Of a stretch of DNA of 64,000 nucleotides, positions 22,444 to 30,360 are shown one piece after another. The DNA lies in the NCBI RefSeq assembly GCF_029023725.1, contig NZ_CP119075.1:4397501-4461500 (forward strand), written 5' to 3'. Position 1 is the first letter of the stretch. Every line of letters starts with the position of its first letter. Under the pieces are notes generated by a model. The model had not been told where the DNA came from. It saw only the letters and a list, made by a program, of their open reading frames with translations, and did not search any database. Origin of the DNA: Synoicihabitans lomoniglobus. Its GTDB lineage: Bacteria; Verrucomicrobiota; Verrucomicrobiia; Opitutales; Opitutaceae. The translations under genes and the position numbers were made by a program.

Positions 22444-24015
22444 GTGACTGCCCGACATTTCCTGCTCTGTCTCGCCTGCCTTTGCGGGGTCCAACTCTGC
22501 TTGGCTGACACGCTGCTTCCCGCCGTCTTCAGCGACCACATGGTTTTGCAACGCAACCAACCGTGTCGCGTGTGGGGTTGGGACGATGCCGGCCAACCGG
22601 TGACCGTTTCCTTCGCCGGTCAAACCCACCGCACTGTGTCCGGTGACGACGGCCGTTGGCAGGTGAACCTGGAGCCCACGGCCGCGTCATCCGCCCCGCG
22701 AGTTCTGCGCATCAGCGGCACCACGGAAGTCAAAATCAACGACGTGTTGGTCGGCGAAGTCTGGCTCTGCGCCGGCCAGTCGAACATGGCGCTGGCATTG
22801 CACAAAACGTGGAGTGGCGACCTCTCCGCTCTCGCTGCCGGTAACGCCCAACTTCGTCTGCTACGGGTGCCCCACGTGGGCAGCCCGGAACTCAAACGCG
22901 ATTTCGAGGGCCAATGGGAACACGCCCTGCCGGCAACCGCAGCCAACTTCAGCGCAGTCGGCTATCACTTCGGGGAACACCTGCAGCGCATCTTGGGGGT
23001 GCCGGTCGGCCTGATCGACAACTCCTGGGGTGGATCAGCGATTGAGACTTGGATTAGCCGCGCGGCCGCCGAAGCGCACCCTCCGTTCGCTGATCGGGTC
23101 GACGAGCTGGTCAAACTCGAGACCTACCACCAATCCGCGGCCGCTTGGGAGGATTACGAAAACCAAAAATGCCAATGGCCCGCCGAACGCGAGCGAGCCA
23201 TCGCGGAGGGTCGATACCCTCCGCCAGCACCGCAGACTCCGGATCAATGGCTCACCGGCAATAAGCGCCTCGGCAACGGCTTTGGGGGATCCGTGCACCC
23301 GCTCTTGGGTTACGGCATCCGCGGCGTGATTTGGTATCAAGGCGAGTCAAACGCCGGCCGCGCGGCCGACTACTACGACCAGTTCCCCTTCCTGATTGAG
23401 CAGTGGCGGAGCGAGTGGGGACAGGGGAACTTCCCCTTCTACTGGGTTCAGCTGCCCGGCTTCATCGGTTTCACGCCCGACACGTCTGCTCCCGGCGATG
23501 CCGCCTGGGCCGAGTTACGGGAAGCCCAGACCCGCGCTCAAACGCTGCCGCACACGGGCCAGGCGGTCACCATCGACCTTGGTGAAGGCAACGATATTCA
23601 CCCCCGCCTCAAACTGCCCGTCGCGCAGCGGCTTCTTCGTCTGGCACTCCATCACGACTACGGTTTCAAGGACCTGTCGTATCGAAGCCCCGAATACCGC
23701 GACCATGCCATCAACGGCGATCGCGTCACGATTTCCTTCGACTGCTTTGGCAGCAGCCTGCGCACGATCAATACTGCGGATGTCCAAGGTTTCGCGATCT
23801 GCGGGGAAGACCAAATCTGGCACTGGGCGGAGGCCGAAATTGTCGGGGATTCCCAAGTCAAAGTCTGGGCACCGGGCGTGGACGGCCCCGTTGCGGTCCG
23901 CTACGCTTGGTCGAACAATCCGCCGGCCAATCTTATTACTACAGACGGCTTGCCGGCCACCCCGTTTCGCACGGACGATTTCCCGCTTTCCACGCGTTCG
24001 GTGAGCAAAAACTAG
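22444..24015 (+). CDS. Exported sialate O-acetylesterase-type carbohydrate esterase (SASA)
   Basis: SASA-family SGNH esterase of about 523 residues; it should remove acetyl groups from a glycan in the periplasm. Visible are LLPAVFSDHMVLQRNQP at the mature N-terminus, the nucleophile motif VWLCAGQSNM (about residue 115), LIDNSWGGSAIETW, GVIWYQGESNAG, and the catalytic Asp-His region GNDIHPRLK near 380. I prefer the GTG start at 22444, which gives a clean signal peptide (TARHFLLCLACLCGVQLCLA); an ATG at 22390 would add 18 residues before it. It ends the plus-strand operon of two sulfatases and this esterase, implying that the substrate is both sulfated and acetylated. Confidence 0.9.
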   Translation: MTARHFLLCLACLCGVQLCLADTLLPAVFSDHMVLQRNQPCRVWGWDDAGQPVTVSFAGQTHRTVSGDDGRWQVNLEPTAASSAPRVLRISGTTEVKINDVLVGEVWLCAGQSNMALALHKTWSGDLSALAAGNAQLRLLRVPHVGSPELKRDFEGQWEHALPATAANFSAVGYHFGEHLQRILGVPVGLIDNSWGGSAIETWISRAAAEAHPPFADRVDELVKLETYHQSAAAWEDYENQKCQWPAERERAIAEGRYPPPAPQTPDQWLTGNKRLGNGFGGSVHPLLGYGIRGVIWYQGESNAGRAADYYDQFPFLIEQWRSEWGQGNFPFYWVQLPGFIGFTPDTSAPGDAAWAELREAQTRAQTLPHTGQAVTIDLGEGNDIHPRLKLPVAQRLLRLALHHDYGFKDLSYRSPEYRDHAINGDRVTISFDCFGSSLRTINTADVQGFAICGEDQIWHWAEAEIVGDSQVKVWAPGVDGPVAVRYAWSNNPPANLITTDGLPATPFRTDDFPLSTRSVSKN

Positions 24016-24113
24016 CCTCGATGGTCGTCATCGGCCCGAATCATGCGACAACCCCGCCGATCTGCGCCCAGGACTGCAACTACTGCTTCTTCCTCGAAAA
24101 GGAGGGCGCTGCC

Positions 24114-24221
24114 TTCACCCTGCGAGGCCTGCTAAAGGTGTCGTTGGAGTGGACGCTGGTGACGCTGGCCTACAACCTCAAACGCCTCCACAAGCTCGGC
24201 GCCGACTTCAAAACGGCCTGA
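24114..24221 (+). pseudogene. Transposase C-terminal remnant
   Basis: About 35 codons reading FTLRGLLKVSLEWTLVTLAY and then NLKRLHKLGA up to TGA at 24219. This resembles the C-terminal end of DDE transposases of IS1182/IS5-like elements, where a RGL..V..EW....A.NL..L pattern precedes the stop. No N-terminal or catalytic part is present upstream. It marks an old insertion between locus 1 and locus 2. Confidence 0.55.
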
Positions 24222-24224
24222 CAA

Positions 24225-24246
24225 GGGCTCGGCTGAGCCCCTTTCG
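24225..24246 (+). terminator. Possible hairpin terminator after the locus-1 plus-strand operon
   Basis: GGGCTC (24225-24230), loop GGCT and GAGCCC (24235-24240) form a 6-bp GC stem followed by CTTTCG. The T-run is short, so this is a weak candidate. It may instead be the end of the old insertion element. Confidence 0.35.
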
Positions 24247-24384
24247 TCGTCGCGATGGCTGTCTCCCGGGCCACTCCACTCGTGGGCGCGTCAGCCATGC
24301 GCCGCCTCCCATGATTTTCCGCTCCGCCGCCAACCTACCCACTCAGGTTGTCCATCTTGGCTAAATCCCAAGTCCGACAGACTG

Positions 24385-25704
24385 CTAGTTCGAATCGCCT
24401 TCCAAATATTGGGAAACCTGATGGGCGAGTTTCGGGGCAGCTCCGGGACCAAATGGGGAAACGCGCGGTTCGTAGCCGCCCAAGGGCAGTTCTTCATCGG
24501 TGAGCAGGTAGCCCAACCAACCGTTGGTATAGCCAAAATAGAAGGTGTGCTCCGCGGAGGATCGCGCCCTCACCTCCAACGCGACCTCACTGAAGAGCTC
24601 GAGCGGAGCGGACCAGATCGCCACATCCTCGCCGAAACGCAACAGACGCACCGGCAGCCTCACCGATTCCTTTCCAGCCGAATCCCGCCCCCCGAATACT
24701 TGCAGTGATTCCGTGAGTTCCAGTCCGGATCGACCTGGCAGGTCCACCACAATCTCCTCCAGGTCCAAATGCACTTCGCTGTGTTTGACCGCGATTTCGG
24801 CCGCGGCGGACAGAATACGATCGCCCAGCAAAAAACGAAACTCGCTCAGGTGTCCCGCCCGGGGATTGGGATAGACCGAGTAGAGCGGTGCCACATCGCC
24901 CGCCGCTCCGTTGACGAACAACATCGGCGCCCCCGTTTGCGCTTCCACGTAGGCGGACACGACCCCGGGAGCATCCCCGCTGATCACTTTGCTTTGCCCA
25001 CCAAGCACGGTGCCATGGATCGCGTAATTGGCCACATGGGCGATCAAATCTCCGGACGTCGACTCCACCCGCAACAAGCCGATCCGACGATCGACGGGAC
25101 CATCCGGATTCATGCCCAGTCGCACGGAGCCGTCGACATCGCGGGCCCGTCGGTTGATGTTGGCTCGGGACTCGCCCCAGCCCCAACCGATCCGAGCCGG
25201 TTGCACCTTGGCTCTCGCCTCGGCGATCGCCGCCAGCAGCGCGTCGACGATCTCGGTGGTATACGTCTCGTCCACGGCATGGTCGTATCTATCGGGCAAA
25301 TACACTTCCGCCATGCCGGGCGGACCGATCTCGGGCGCGGAGTGCGTGTGCGTGAGTGTCCACCAAAATCCCAACCGGTCCACGCCCTGTTCGGTGGCCA
25401 GCCGGACGGCCGCCGTTTCATAAAGTTCGGGCGACATGACGCAGAATTCCGACGAGGCCAGCACCCATTCGTGTTCGCCATCATTCAAAACCAACACGCG
25501 GTGATGAATCGGGTCGTGCACGCCCGTCGACTCGCGCGGACCGTAGCCACCCAACATTTTGGGCTGGTCGGGCGTGATATCGATCGTCACGGCCGCCGCG
25601 CGCAATGGGCCGCCTCGAACCGTGCCGGCCAGCAACGAACACACCGCCGTCGCCACGACCAAACGGCGACGATTCCGGTTAAAACGAATTGAGGGTAGGG
25701 TCAT
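24385..25704 (-). CDS. Exported neutral/alkaline ceramidase-like protein A
   Basis: A 439-residue protein with a signal peptide (about 14-32) and the N-terminal domain of the neutral/alkaline non-lysosomal ceramidase family (PF04734). Landmarks are VTIDITPDQPKMLGGYGPR, the zinc-type TLTHTHSAPE near residue 118, NYAIHGTVLGG near 230, ISGDAPGV near 248 and FVNGAAGDVAPLYS near 270. Bacterial members are common in sulfatase-rich PVC loci where ceramide is an unlikely substrate; an amidase or esterase acting on glycan substituents is an alternative. Its ATG overlaps the TGA of the sulfatase gene before it by 4 bp, so translation is coupled. Confidence 0.8.
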   Translation of the reverse strand: MTLPSIRFNRNRRRLVVATAVCSLLAGTVRGGPLRAAAVTIDITPDQPKMLGGYGPRESTGVHDPIHHRVLVLNDGEHEWVLASSEFCVMSPELYETAAVRLATEQGVDRLGFWWTLTHTHSAPEIGPPGMAEVYLPDRYDHAVDETYTTEIVDALLAAIAEARAKVQPARIGWGWGESRANINRRARDVDGSVRLGMNPDGPVDRRIGLLRVESTSGDLIAHVANYAIHGTVLGGQSKVISGDAPGVVSAYVEAQTGAPMLFVNGAAGDVAPLYSVYPNPRAGHLSEFRFLLGDRILSAAAEIAVKHSEVHLDLEEIVVDLPGRSGLELTESLQVFGGRDSAGKESVRLPVRLLRFGEDVAIWSAPLELFSEVALEVRARSSAEHTFYFGYTNGWLGYLLTDEELPLGGYEPRVSPFGPGAAPKLAHQVSQYLEGDSN

Positions 25705-27140
25705 GATTCGGGGAGTTGTTCAACCAATTGGTCGGGACCATGGGTGAGGTGATCGAGAAAGGCATCCAACTCCTCGCGGAGGCGGGCCACTGCTTCGGGA
25801 TGCGATGCCGCCACATCGCGGGATTCGCTCGGGTCATCCAGCAAATCGAACAAGAGCGGCGGCTCGTGTTCCATCCGAGGCGTTTCCAGCCCAAATCCCA
25901 ATTGGGTCGCAAGGTGCATTTTGAAACGAGTATCCCGAACCGCCCACACCGTCGTGCCTCGAAAAAACGGCATAAATCCCCGTCCGCCGGAAGCAGCCGT
26001 GCGCAACACCGGAGTGAGGTCAACGCCGTCGATCTGCCGGTCTTCCGGCACCGGCGCACCCGCAATCCGCGCAATCGTGGTAAACAGGTCTACGCCCGCG
26101 CCCAAATCCCGCACCACCGCCGGTGCCACCGTGCCCGGCCACCAGAATAGCGCGGGCACACGGTTACCGCCATCCCACGTTGACCCTTTGTCCCCGCGCA
26201 ATGAACCCGCACTGCCCCCGTGACTGCCAAATACCGTCCAGGGCCCATTGTCCGAGGTGAAAACCACGAGGGTATTTTGCGCCATGCCCTGTTCCCGCAA
26301 CGTGGTCATAATTCGACCCACACCGTCATCGAGTTCGGCCAACGCATCGCCATAGATTCCCGCTTCACTGCGGCCGGCGAATTCTTCCGATACGAACAAC
26401 GGCACGTGCGGCATGTGATACGCGAGGTAGAGAAAGAAGGGCTGCTCGCCTCGTCGTCCGATGAAATCAAGCGCGTCATCCGTCGACCGACTGGTGAGCG
26501 TGCGTTGATCCACGGGGCGCTCCACGGTGATTTCGTTTCGCATCCACGGGATGTCCCAGTATTCGCTCCGAGGTTCGTAGAAAAGGGAGGTGTTCCAATA
26601 GTCCCGCCGCTGAAACGCCCGCCGCCAGGGTTTCGCCACCAGTTCGTCGTTGGAATACGGCGTGCCGGAAAATTCGTCAAATCCCTGCCGCGTGGGCAGG
26701 TAGCGCGGCAAATGCCCGAGGTGCCACTTGCCGATGGCACCGGTCGCGTAACCCGCCTCGCGCAGCACCTCGGCGATAGTGATCTCCTCCGGCGGCAACC
26801 CGCCCGCCGCATGCGCCGTGAGCACCCGACGACGGTTGCTGGTCATGCCGTTTCGCACCGGCCAGCGTCCCGTCAACATCGCCGCACGGCTCGGTGTGCA
26901 AACATTGGCCCCGGCGTAAAACTGCGTCCATCGCTGCCCTTCGGCCGCCATGCGGTCCAACTGCGGGGTGCGAAACGTGGGATGTCCGTAGGCGCCCAAA
27001 TCACCAAAGCCCATGTCATCGGCGACAATGAGAATTACGTTGGGTCGATCCGAGGAGGTGACCGCGGCGAAGGCCGCGCACACCGACCCGAAAAACATCA
27101 ACATCACTCGCCCCACAAACCTGAGATAGTCTCCCGTCAT
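25701..27140 (-). CDS. Exported type I sulfatase, motif CTPSR
   Basis: From the ATG at 27140 this is a 479-residue sulfatase with a signal peptide (about 9-26, RVMLMFFGSVCAAFAA). The longer frame to 27257 adds sequence without family similarity; an ATG at 27158 is a second option. Features are VADDMGFGDLGAYG (D41, D42), C81 in VCTPSRAAMLTGRWPVR, IGKWHLGH near 130 and FTSDNGPWTVFGSHGG near 290, the last pattern typical of arylsulfatase A-like members. A locus-2 operator-like word lies 165 bp upstream. It is followed by ceramidase-like protein A with a 4-bp overlap. Confidence 0.92.
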   Translation of the reverse strand: MTGDYLRFVGRVMLMFFGSVCAAFAAVTSSDRPNVILIVADDMGFGDLGAYGHPTFRTPQLDRMAAEGQRWTQFYAGANVCTPSRAAMLTGRWPVRNGMTSNRRRVLTAHAAGGLPPEEITIAEVLREAGYATGAIGKWHLGHLPRYLPTRQGFDEFSGTPYSNDELVAKPWRRAFQRRDYWNTSLFYEPRSEYWDIPWMRNEITVERPVDQRTLTSRSTDDALDFIGRRGEQPFFLYLAYHMPHVPLFVSEEFAGRSEAGIYGDALAELDDGVGRIMTTLREQGMAQNTLVVFTSDNGPWTVFGSHGGSAGSLRGDKGSTWDGGNRVPALFWWPGTVAPAVVRDLGAGVDLFTTIARIAGAPVPEDRQIDGVDLTPVLRTAASGGRGFMPFFRGTTVWAVRDTRFKMHLATQLGFGLETPRMEHEPPLLFDLLDDPSESRDVAASHPEAVARLREELDAFLDHLTHGPDQLVEQLPES

Positions 27141-27304
27141 AATCCTAATTGAAATCATCGCAGGGCCTCTCCGCAGTCGAAGGGAAACGCTTGCAACGGG
27201 CATCCGCGGACATCCGGAAAACTCAGTTGGGGTGCGGGCAGCGACCACGAGCGTCAAGGTAGCACGTTCGTCCCGCCACGACTGCCCCGCGTGTCTCGAT
27301 TGAT

Positions 27305-27319
27305 CGCACTATCATATCA
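27305..27319 (-). promoter_or_regulatory. Locus-2 operator-like word between divergent genes
   Basis: CGCACTATCATATCA on the plus strand matches 12 of 15 positions of GGCACTTTCGTATCA. It lies in the 294-bp gap between the divergent sulfatase (start 27140) and ceramidase-like protein B (start 27435). The orientation is the one seen for minus-strand genes, which points to the sulfatase unit. Confidence 0.5.
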
Positions 27320-27434
27320 ATGCAGCGCAACGGCGTGGCGCGCGCGGCGGTGAACACGCCCAAACGAGACGAAAGTCGCAGCGATTGCGTCCCGAAGTGT
27401 AGAAAACGGATCAAATCCCCCCCAGTCTCGCGCC

Positions 27435-28868
27435 ATGCTTTCCCCAGTGCATTGTGGTTTTCCCGCTCGATCAACGTCCGTAAGCCGCCTGCGCCGATTC
27501 GGCATCCTGGGGGCGATGGCCGTCCTCGCGATCACCCGTGGGGCGATCGCCTCCCCCGCTCCCGGTGAGGTTTGGCAGATCGGCCTGGCCAAGACCAAAA
27601 TCACCCCCACCGAGCCGGTCGTCATGGGTGGGTTTGCCTCTCGCCGCGATCCGTTCGTCGGCGTGATCCATGACGTCTGGGTGAAGACCATGGCGATCGA
27701 AGATCATACCGGCCATCGCGCCGTCTTGATCACGTGCGATTTCATCGGTTTTCGGGCCGTCAACGCCGACCCCATTTGCGCGGCGATAATGGAACGCACC
27801 GGGCTGGGCCGAGACCAGATCCTGCTGAACTGCTCGCACACCCACACCGGCCCCTCGCAGGCGGATTCGCCGACGACCGACAGCTACCTTCCCGCCCCGA
27901 AGGTGCGTGACCTCTACGACTACACGGAGTGGTTGAAAACCCAGGTTGTTGATACCGCGGTGGCGGCGCTGGAAAACCTTGCACCGGCCACCCTGGGACA
28001 CGGGATCGGGGTCGCCCCGTTCGTGATGAACCGCCGCGAGCCCTCGCCACGCGGCATCGTGCTCGGCCACAACCCGAGCGGCCCCGCCGACCGCAGCGTG
28101 CCCGTGCTCAAAATCACGGACCTCGACGGCGAGGTGCGGGGCGTGCTCTTTGGCGCCGCCTGCCACAACACCACCATTCTCCCCACCGACAACCAGGTCT
28201 GCGGCGACTTCGCCGGCTACGCCCAGATCTGGCTGGAGGAAACCTATCCGGGTGCGCAGGCCATGTTCATGCAAGGATGTGGCGGCGATGCCGGCCCCTA
28301 TCCCACCGGTAAACTCGAATACTCCCGCGCTCATGGCCAAACGTTGGGCGCCGAGGTCCAGCGCCTGATCGAGCAGGACGCCTTTCACTCCGTGCGGGGT
28401 GCGTTGCGCACGGGCTTTACCAAGGTCGAGCTGCCGCTGCGGGGAGCCATGACGCCGGCCGAGATCGCGGAGTTGCAACGCGGCCCCGCGCAATGGAAAC
28501 GTTGGGTCGGGCAGAAAATGGCCGCGCGGCTGGAAAACGGTGACCCTTGGCCGGAAAGTCATCCGGCACCGCTGGCGGTCTGGCAATTTGGCGACGACCT
28601 GACGCTCGTCGGCTTGTCGGGCGAAGTCGTGGTCGACTACGTGGCCCGCATCGAAGAGGCCGTCGGTCCGCTGAACCTGTGGATCGCAGGCTATTGCAAC
28701 GACGTCTTTGGCTACCTGCCCTCCGCGCGCGTATTGCGCGAAGGCGGTTATGAAACGCGCGGACTTTACAGCGGCGAGTTGTTCTCTCCCCGCGTCGAGG
28801 ACGTGGTGGTGAACGAGGTCCGAGCGTTGGCCGAATCCGTCGGCCGATCCGTCCCCGAGCTCAACTAA
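27435..28868 (+). CDS. Exported neutral/alkaline ceramidase-like protein B
   Basis: A 477-residue protein related to ceramidase-like protein A: hydrophobic N-terminus (about 22-40), then VWQIGLAKTKITPTEPVVMGGF, LITCDFIGF, the metal motif LLNCSHTHTGPSQ near 135, GAACHNTTILPTDNQVCGDFAGYAQ in pieces near 235-258, FMQGCGGDAGPYP near 277, and the late LVGLSGEVVVDYV and WIAGYCNDVFGYLP. It retains the C-terminal portion that protein A lacks. It is transcribed divergently from the sulfatase/protein-A pair and converges on the permease gene with a 10-bp gap. The substrate is unknown. Confidence 0.8.
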   Translation: MLSPVHCGFPARSTSVSRLRRFGILGAMAVLAITRGAIASPAPGEVWQIGLAKTKITPTEPVVMGGFASRRDPFVGVIHDVWVKTMAIEDHTGHRAVLITCDFIGFRAVNADPICAAIMERTGLGRDQILLNCSHTHTGPSQADSPTTDSYLPAPKVRDLYDYTEWLKTQVVDTAVAALENLAPATLGHGIGVAPFVMNRREPSPRGIVLGHNPSGPADRSVPVLKITDLDGEVRGVLFGAACHNTTILPTDNQVCGDFAGYAQIWLEETYPGAQAMFMQGCGGDAGPYPTGKLEYSRAHGQTLGAEVQRLIEQDAFHSVRGALRTGFTKVELPLRGAMTPAEIAELQRGPAQWKRWVGQKMAARLENGDPWPESHPAPLAVWQFGDDLTLVGLSGEVVVDYVARIEEAVGPLNLWIAGYCNDVFGYLPSARVLREGGYETRGLYSGELFSPRVEDVVVNEVRALAESVGRSVPELN

Positions 28869-28878
28869 TCAGCGTCTT

Positions 28879-30240
28879 TCAGCGGTCCTCGGTCTTGGGC
28901 GGCTCGCCATCTCCGCGCAGGCATTGTCGACCGTAGATCAACACACACATGACCGCGCCGACGCCAAACGCCCAGGCCGCGCCTTTGATGGTCAGCATCG
29001 CCGCCACGATACCGGCAATACCGAGATCACGCTGACTCCGCGCTTCCCCCACGCCGATGCGCACGCTGACGTAGCCTTGAATCAGCAACGTGAGGGCGAG
29101 GGCTATACCGAGAATCGGCTGGAGCAATGAGACGATGGGCAGCAACAGCAGACCGGTATTGGTGCCCCAGCGAAACGAACCGGAACCACCGAAAATCGAA
29201 TCCATCGCCTTGCGGCCCGCTTTGTAACGCTCCACCACCACGACCTGCATGGCCGCCCAAAGCGGACCGCACATGGTGATGTCCGGTCCCAGGAGGCTCA
29301 TACAAAAGTTGCGGCCGCCGAAGAGCAGGTGGGAACGATTCGGATTGTAGTCGATCTTCTCATCCGGCCGCGCCTGATCACCTTCCGCCAGGATCGCCTT
29401 GCTTTGCAAAATGTCACCAAACAACACGATGTAGGTCGCCAGCACCGTGGGCAACGCGGTGAGGAACATCGACCACGGCGGTAGTCCCAAACCAAATACG
29501 GTGTAGTTTTGCCACAACCCCATGAAGTCCGGCCGACTGATCCCCCATTCAATTTTCGGCCACGCCACCTCGCCGACCAAGGGACCGACGAACAGCGCCA
29601 TAAGAATCACCGGAAACACACCCAGCTTCGCCACCAGCGCACTCCAACGATAACGGGTTTTGAGCTGCTGAAAATGCAGCGAAAAGATCAGGTAAAACGC
29701 CGCGCCCACGCAGATCGAGATACTCCAGGGATACTGATCAAAACGTCCTCCCGCTTTGAATACCGCCGTGATCGCGGCGATGCCGGCCCCGATGATAATG
29801 CCCGACTTTATCGCCGGAGGAATCAGGCCCACCATGCGTTTGGCCGCGCCGGTCATACCGAGTCCAATCGACAGCACGCCCAACATGAGCTGAAACGCAA
29901 TCAGGGCAAACACCCGCGCCTCCCCTTCGGGATACTGGGAACAGTAAGCCATGATCAACGGAATCGCCGGCGTGATCCATCCCGGCACGACGGGGTCGCC
30001 CAGCAAATGGTGAATCAGGTAGAACATGCCGTTCAACATCACCACCGCGAGCGCCACCTGAAACGGCATGCCCAGCAGTTCCAGCATGAGCGGAATCGCG
30101 GCGAGATCGACCGCGCACATCAACAGCCCCTGCACGTAGTCCGGCCACTCAAACCGGTAATGCACAAAGGGCAGGCGGAGCTTAAAAATGCCCAGCGCAA
30201 GGGAGGGGGCCTCGTCGCCGGGAATGCGGTGTTTTAACAT
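28879..30240 (-). CDS. Multi-pass permease, nucleobase/ascorbate-transporter-like
   Basis: A 453-residue inner-membrane protein with about twelve to fourteen hydrophobic segments, for example DYVQGLLMCAVDLAAIPLML, WITPAIPLIMAY, SGIIIGAGIAAITAVF, LTALPTVLATYIVLFGDILQ and LGIAGIVAAMLTIKGAAW. Paired helix-rich halves and P-rich breaks suggest the 7+7 fold of NCS2/SLC23 or SulP transporters, but no clear signature was found. I chose the ATG at 30240 because the longer frame runs through the receptor-2 terminator. It is isolated from the receptor gene by that terminator and its own regulation is unclear. Uptake of a sugar acid or release of sulfate would fit the setting. Confidence 0.55.
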   Translation of the reverse strand: MLKHRIPGDEAPSLALGIFKLRLPFVHYRFEWPDYVQGLLMCAVDLAAIPLMLELLGMPFQVALAVVMLNGMFYLIHHLLGDPVVPGWITPAIPLIMAYCSQYPEGEARVFALIAFQLMLGVLSIGLGMTGAAKRMVGLIPPAIKSGIIIGAGIAAITAVFKAGGRFDQYPWSISICVGAAFYLIFSLHFQQLKTRYRWSALVAKLGVFPVILMALFVGPLVGEVAWPKIEWGISRPDFMGLWQNYTVFGLGLPPWSMFLTALPTVLATYIVLFGDILQSKAILAEGDQARPDEKIDYNPNRSHLLFGGRNFCMSLLGPDITMCGPLWAAMQVVVVERYKAGRKAMDSIFGGSGSFRWGTNTGLLLLPIVSLLQPILGIALALTLLIQGYVSVRIGVGEARSQRDLGIAGIVAAMLTIKGAAWAFGVGAVMCVLIYGRQCLRGDGEPPKTEDR

Positions 30241-30289
30241 GGGGGAGAAGCCGTGGGCGAAGCTCGTTCGGGCGATGGATGGGGAATGG

Positions 30290-30313
30290 AAAAAGCCGGC
30301 CTTGCGGCCGGCC
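30290..30313 (-). terminator. Rho-independent terminator of TonB receptor 2
   Basis: A 7-bp GC stem (GCCGGCC at 30295-30301 and GGCCGGC at 30306-30312, loop TTGC) followed on the minus strand by five T. It lies 48-70 bp after the stop codon of TonB receptor 2, and makes the permease a separate unit. Confidence 0.85.
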
Positions 30314-30360
30314 GAAAACAGGACGGGTGGCGAGTCGCCCCACCACCCGTCGGAAACCAA

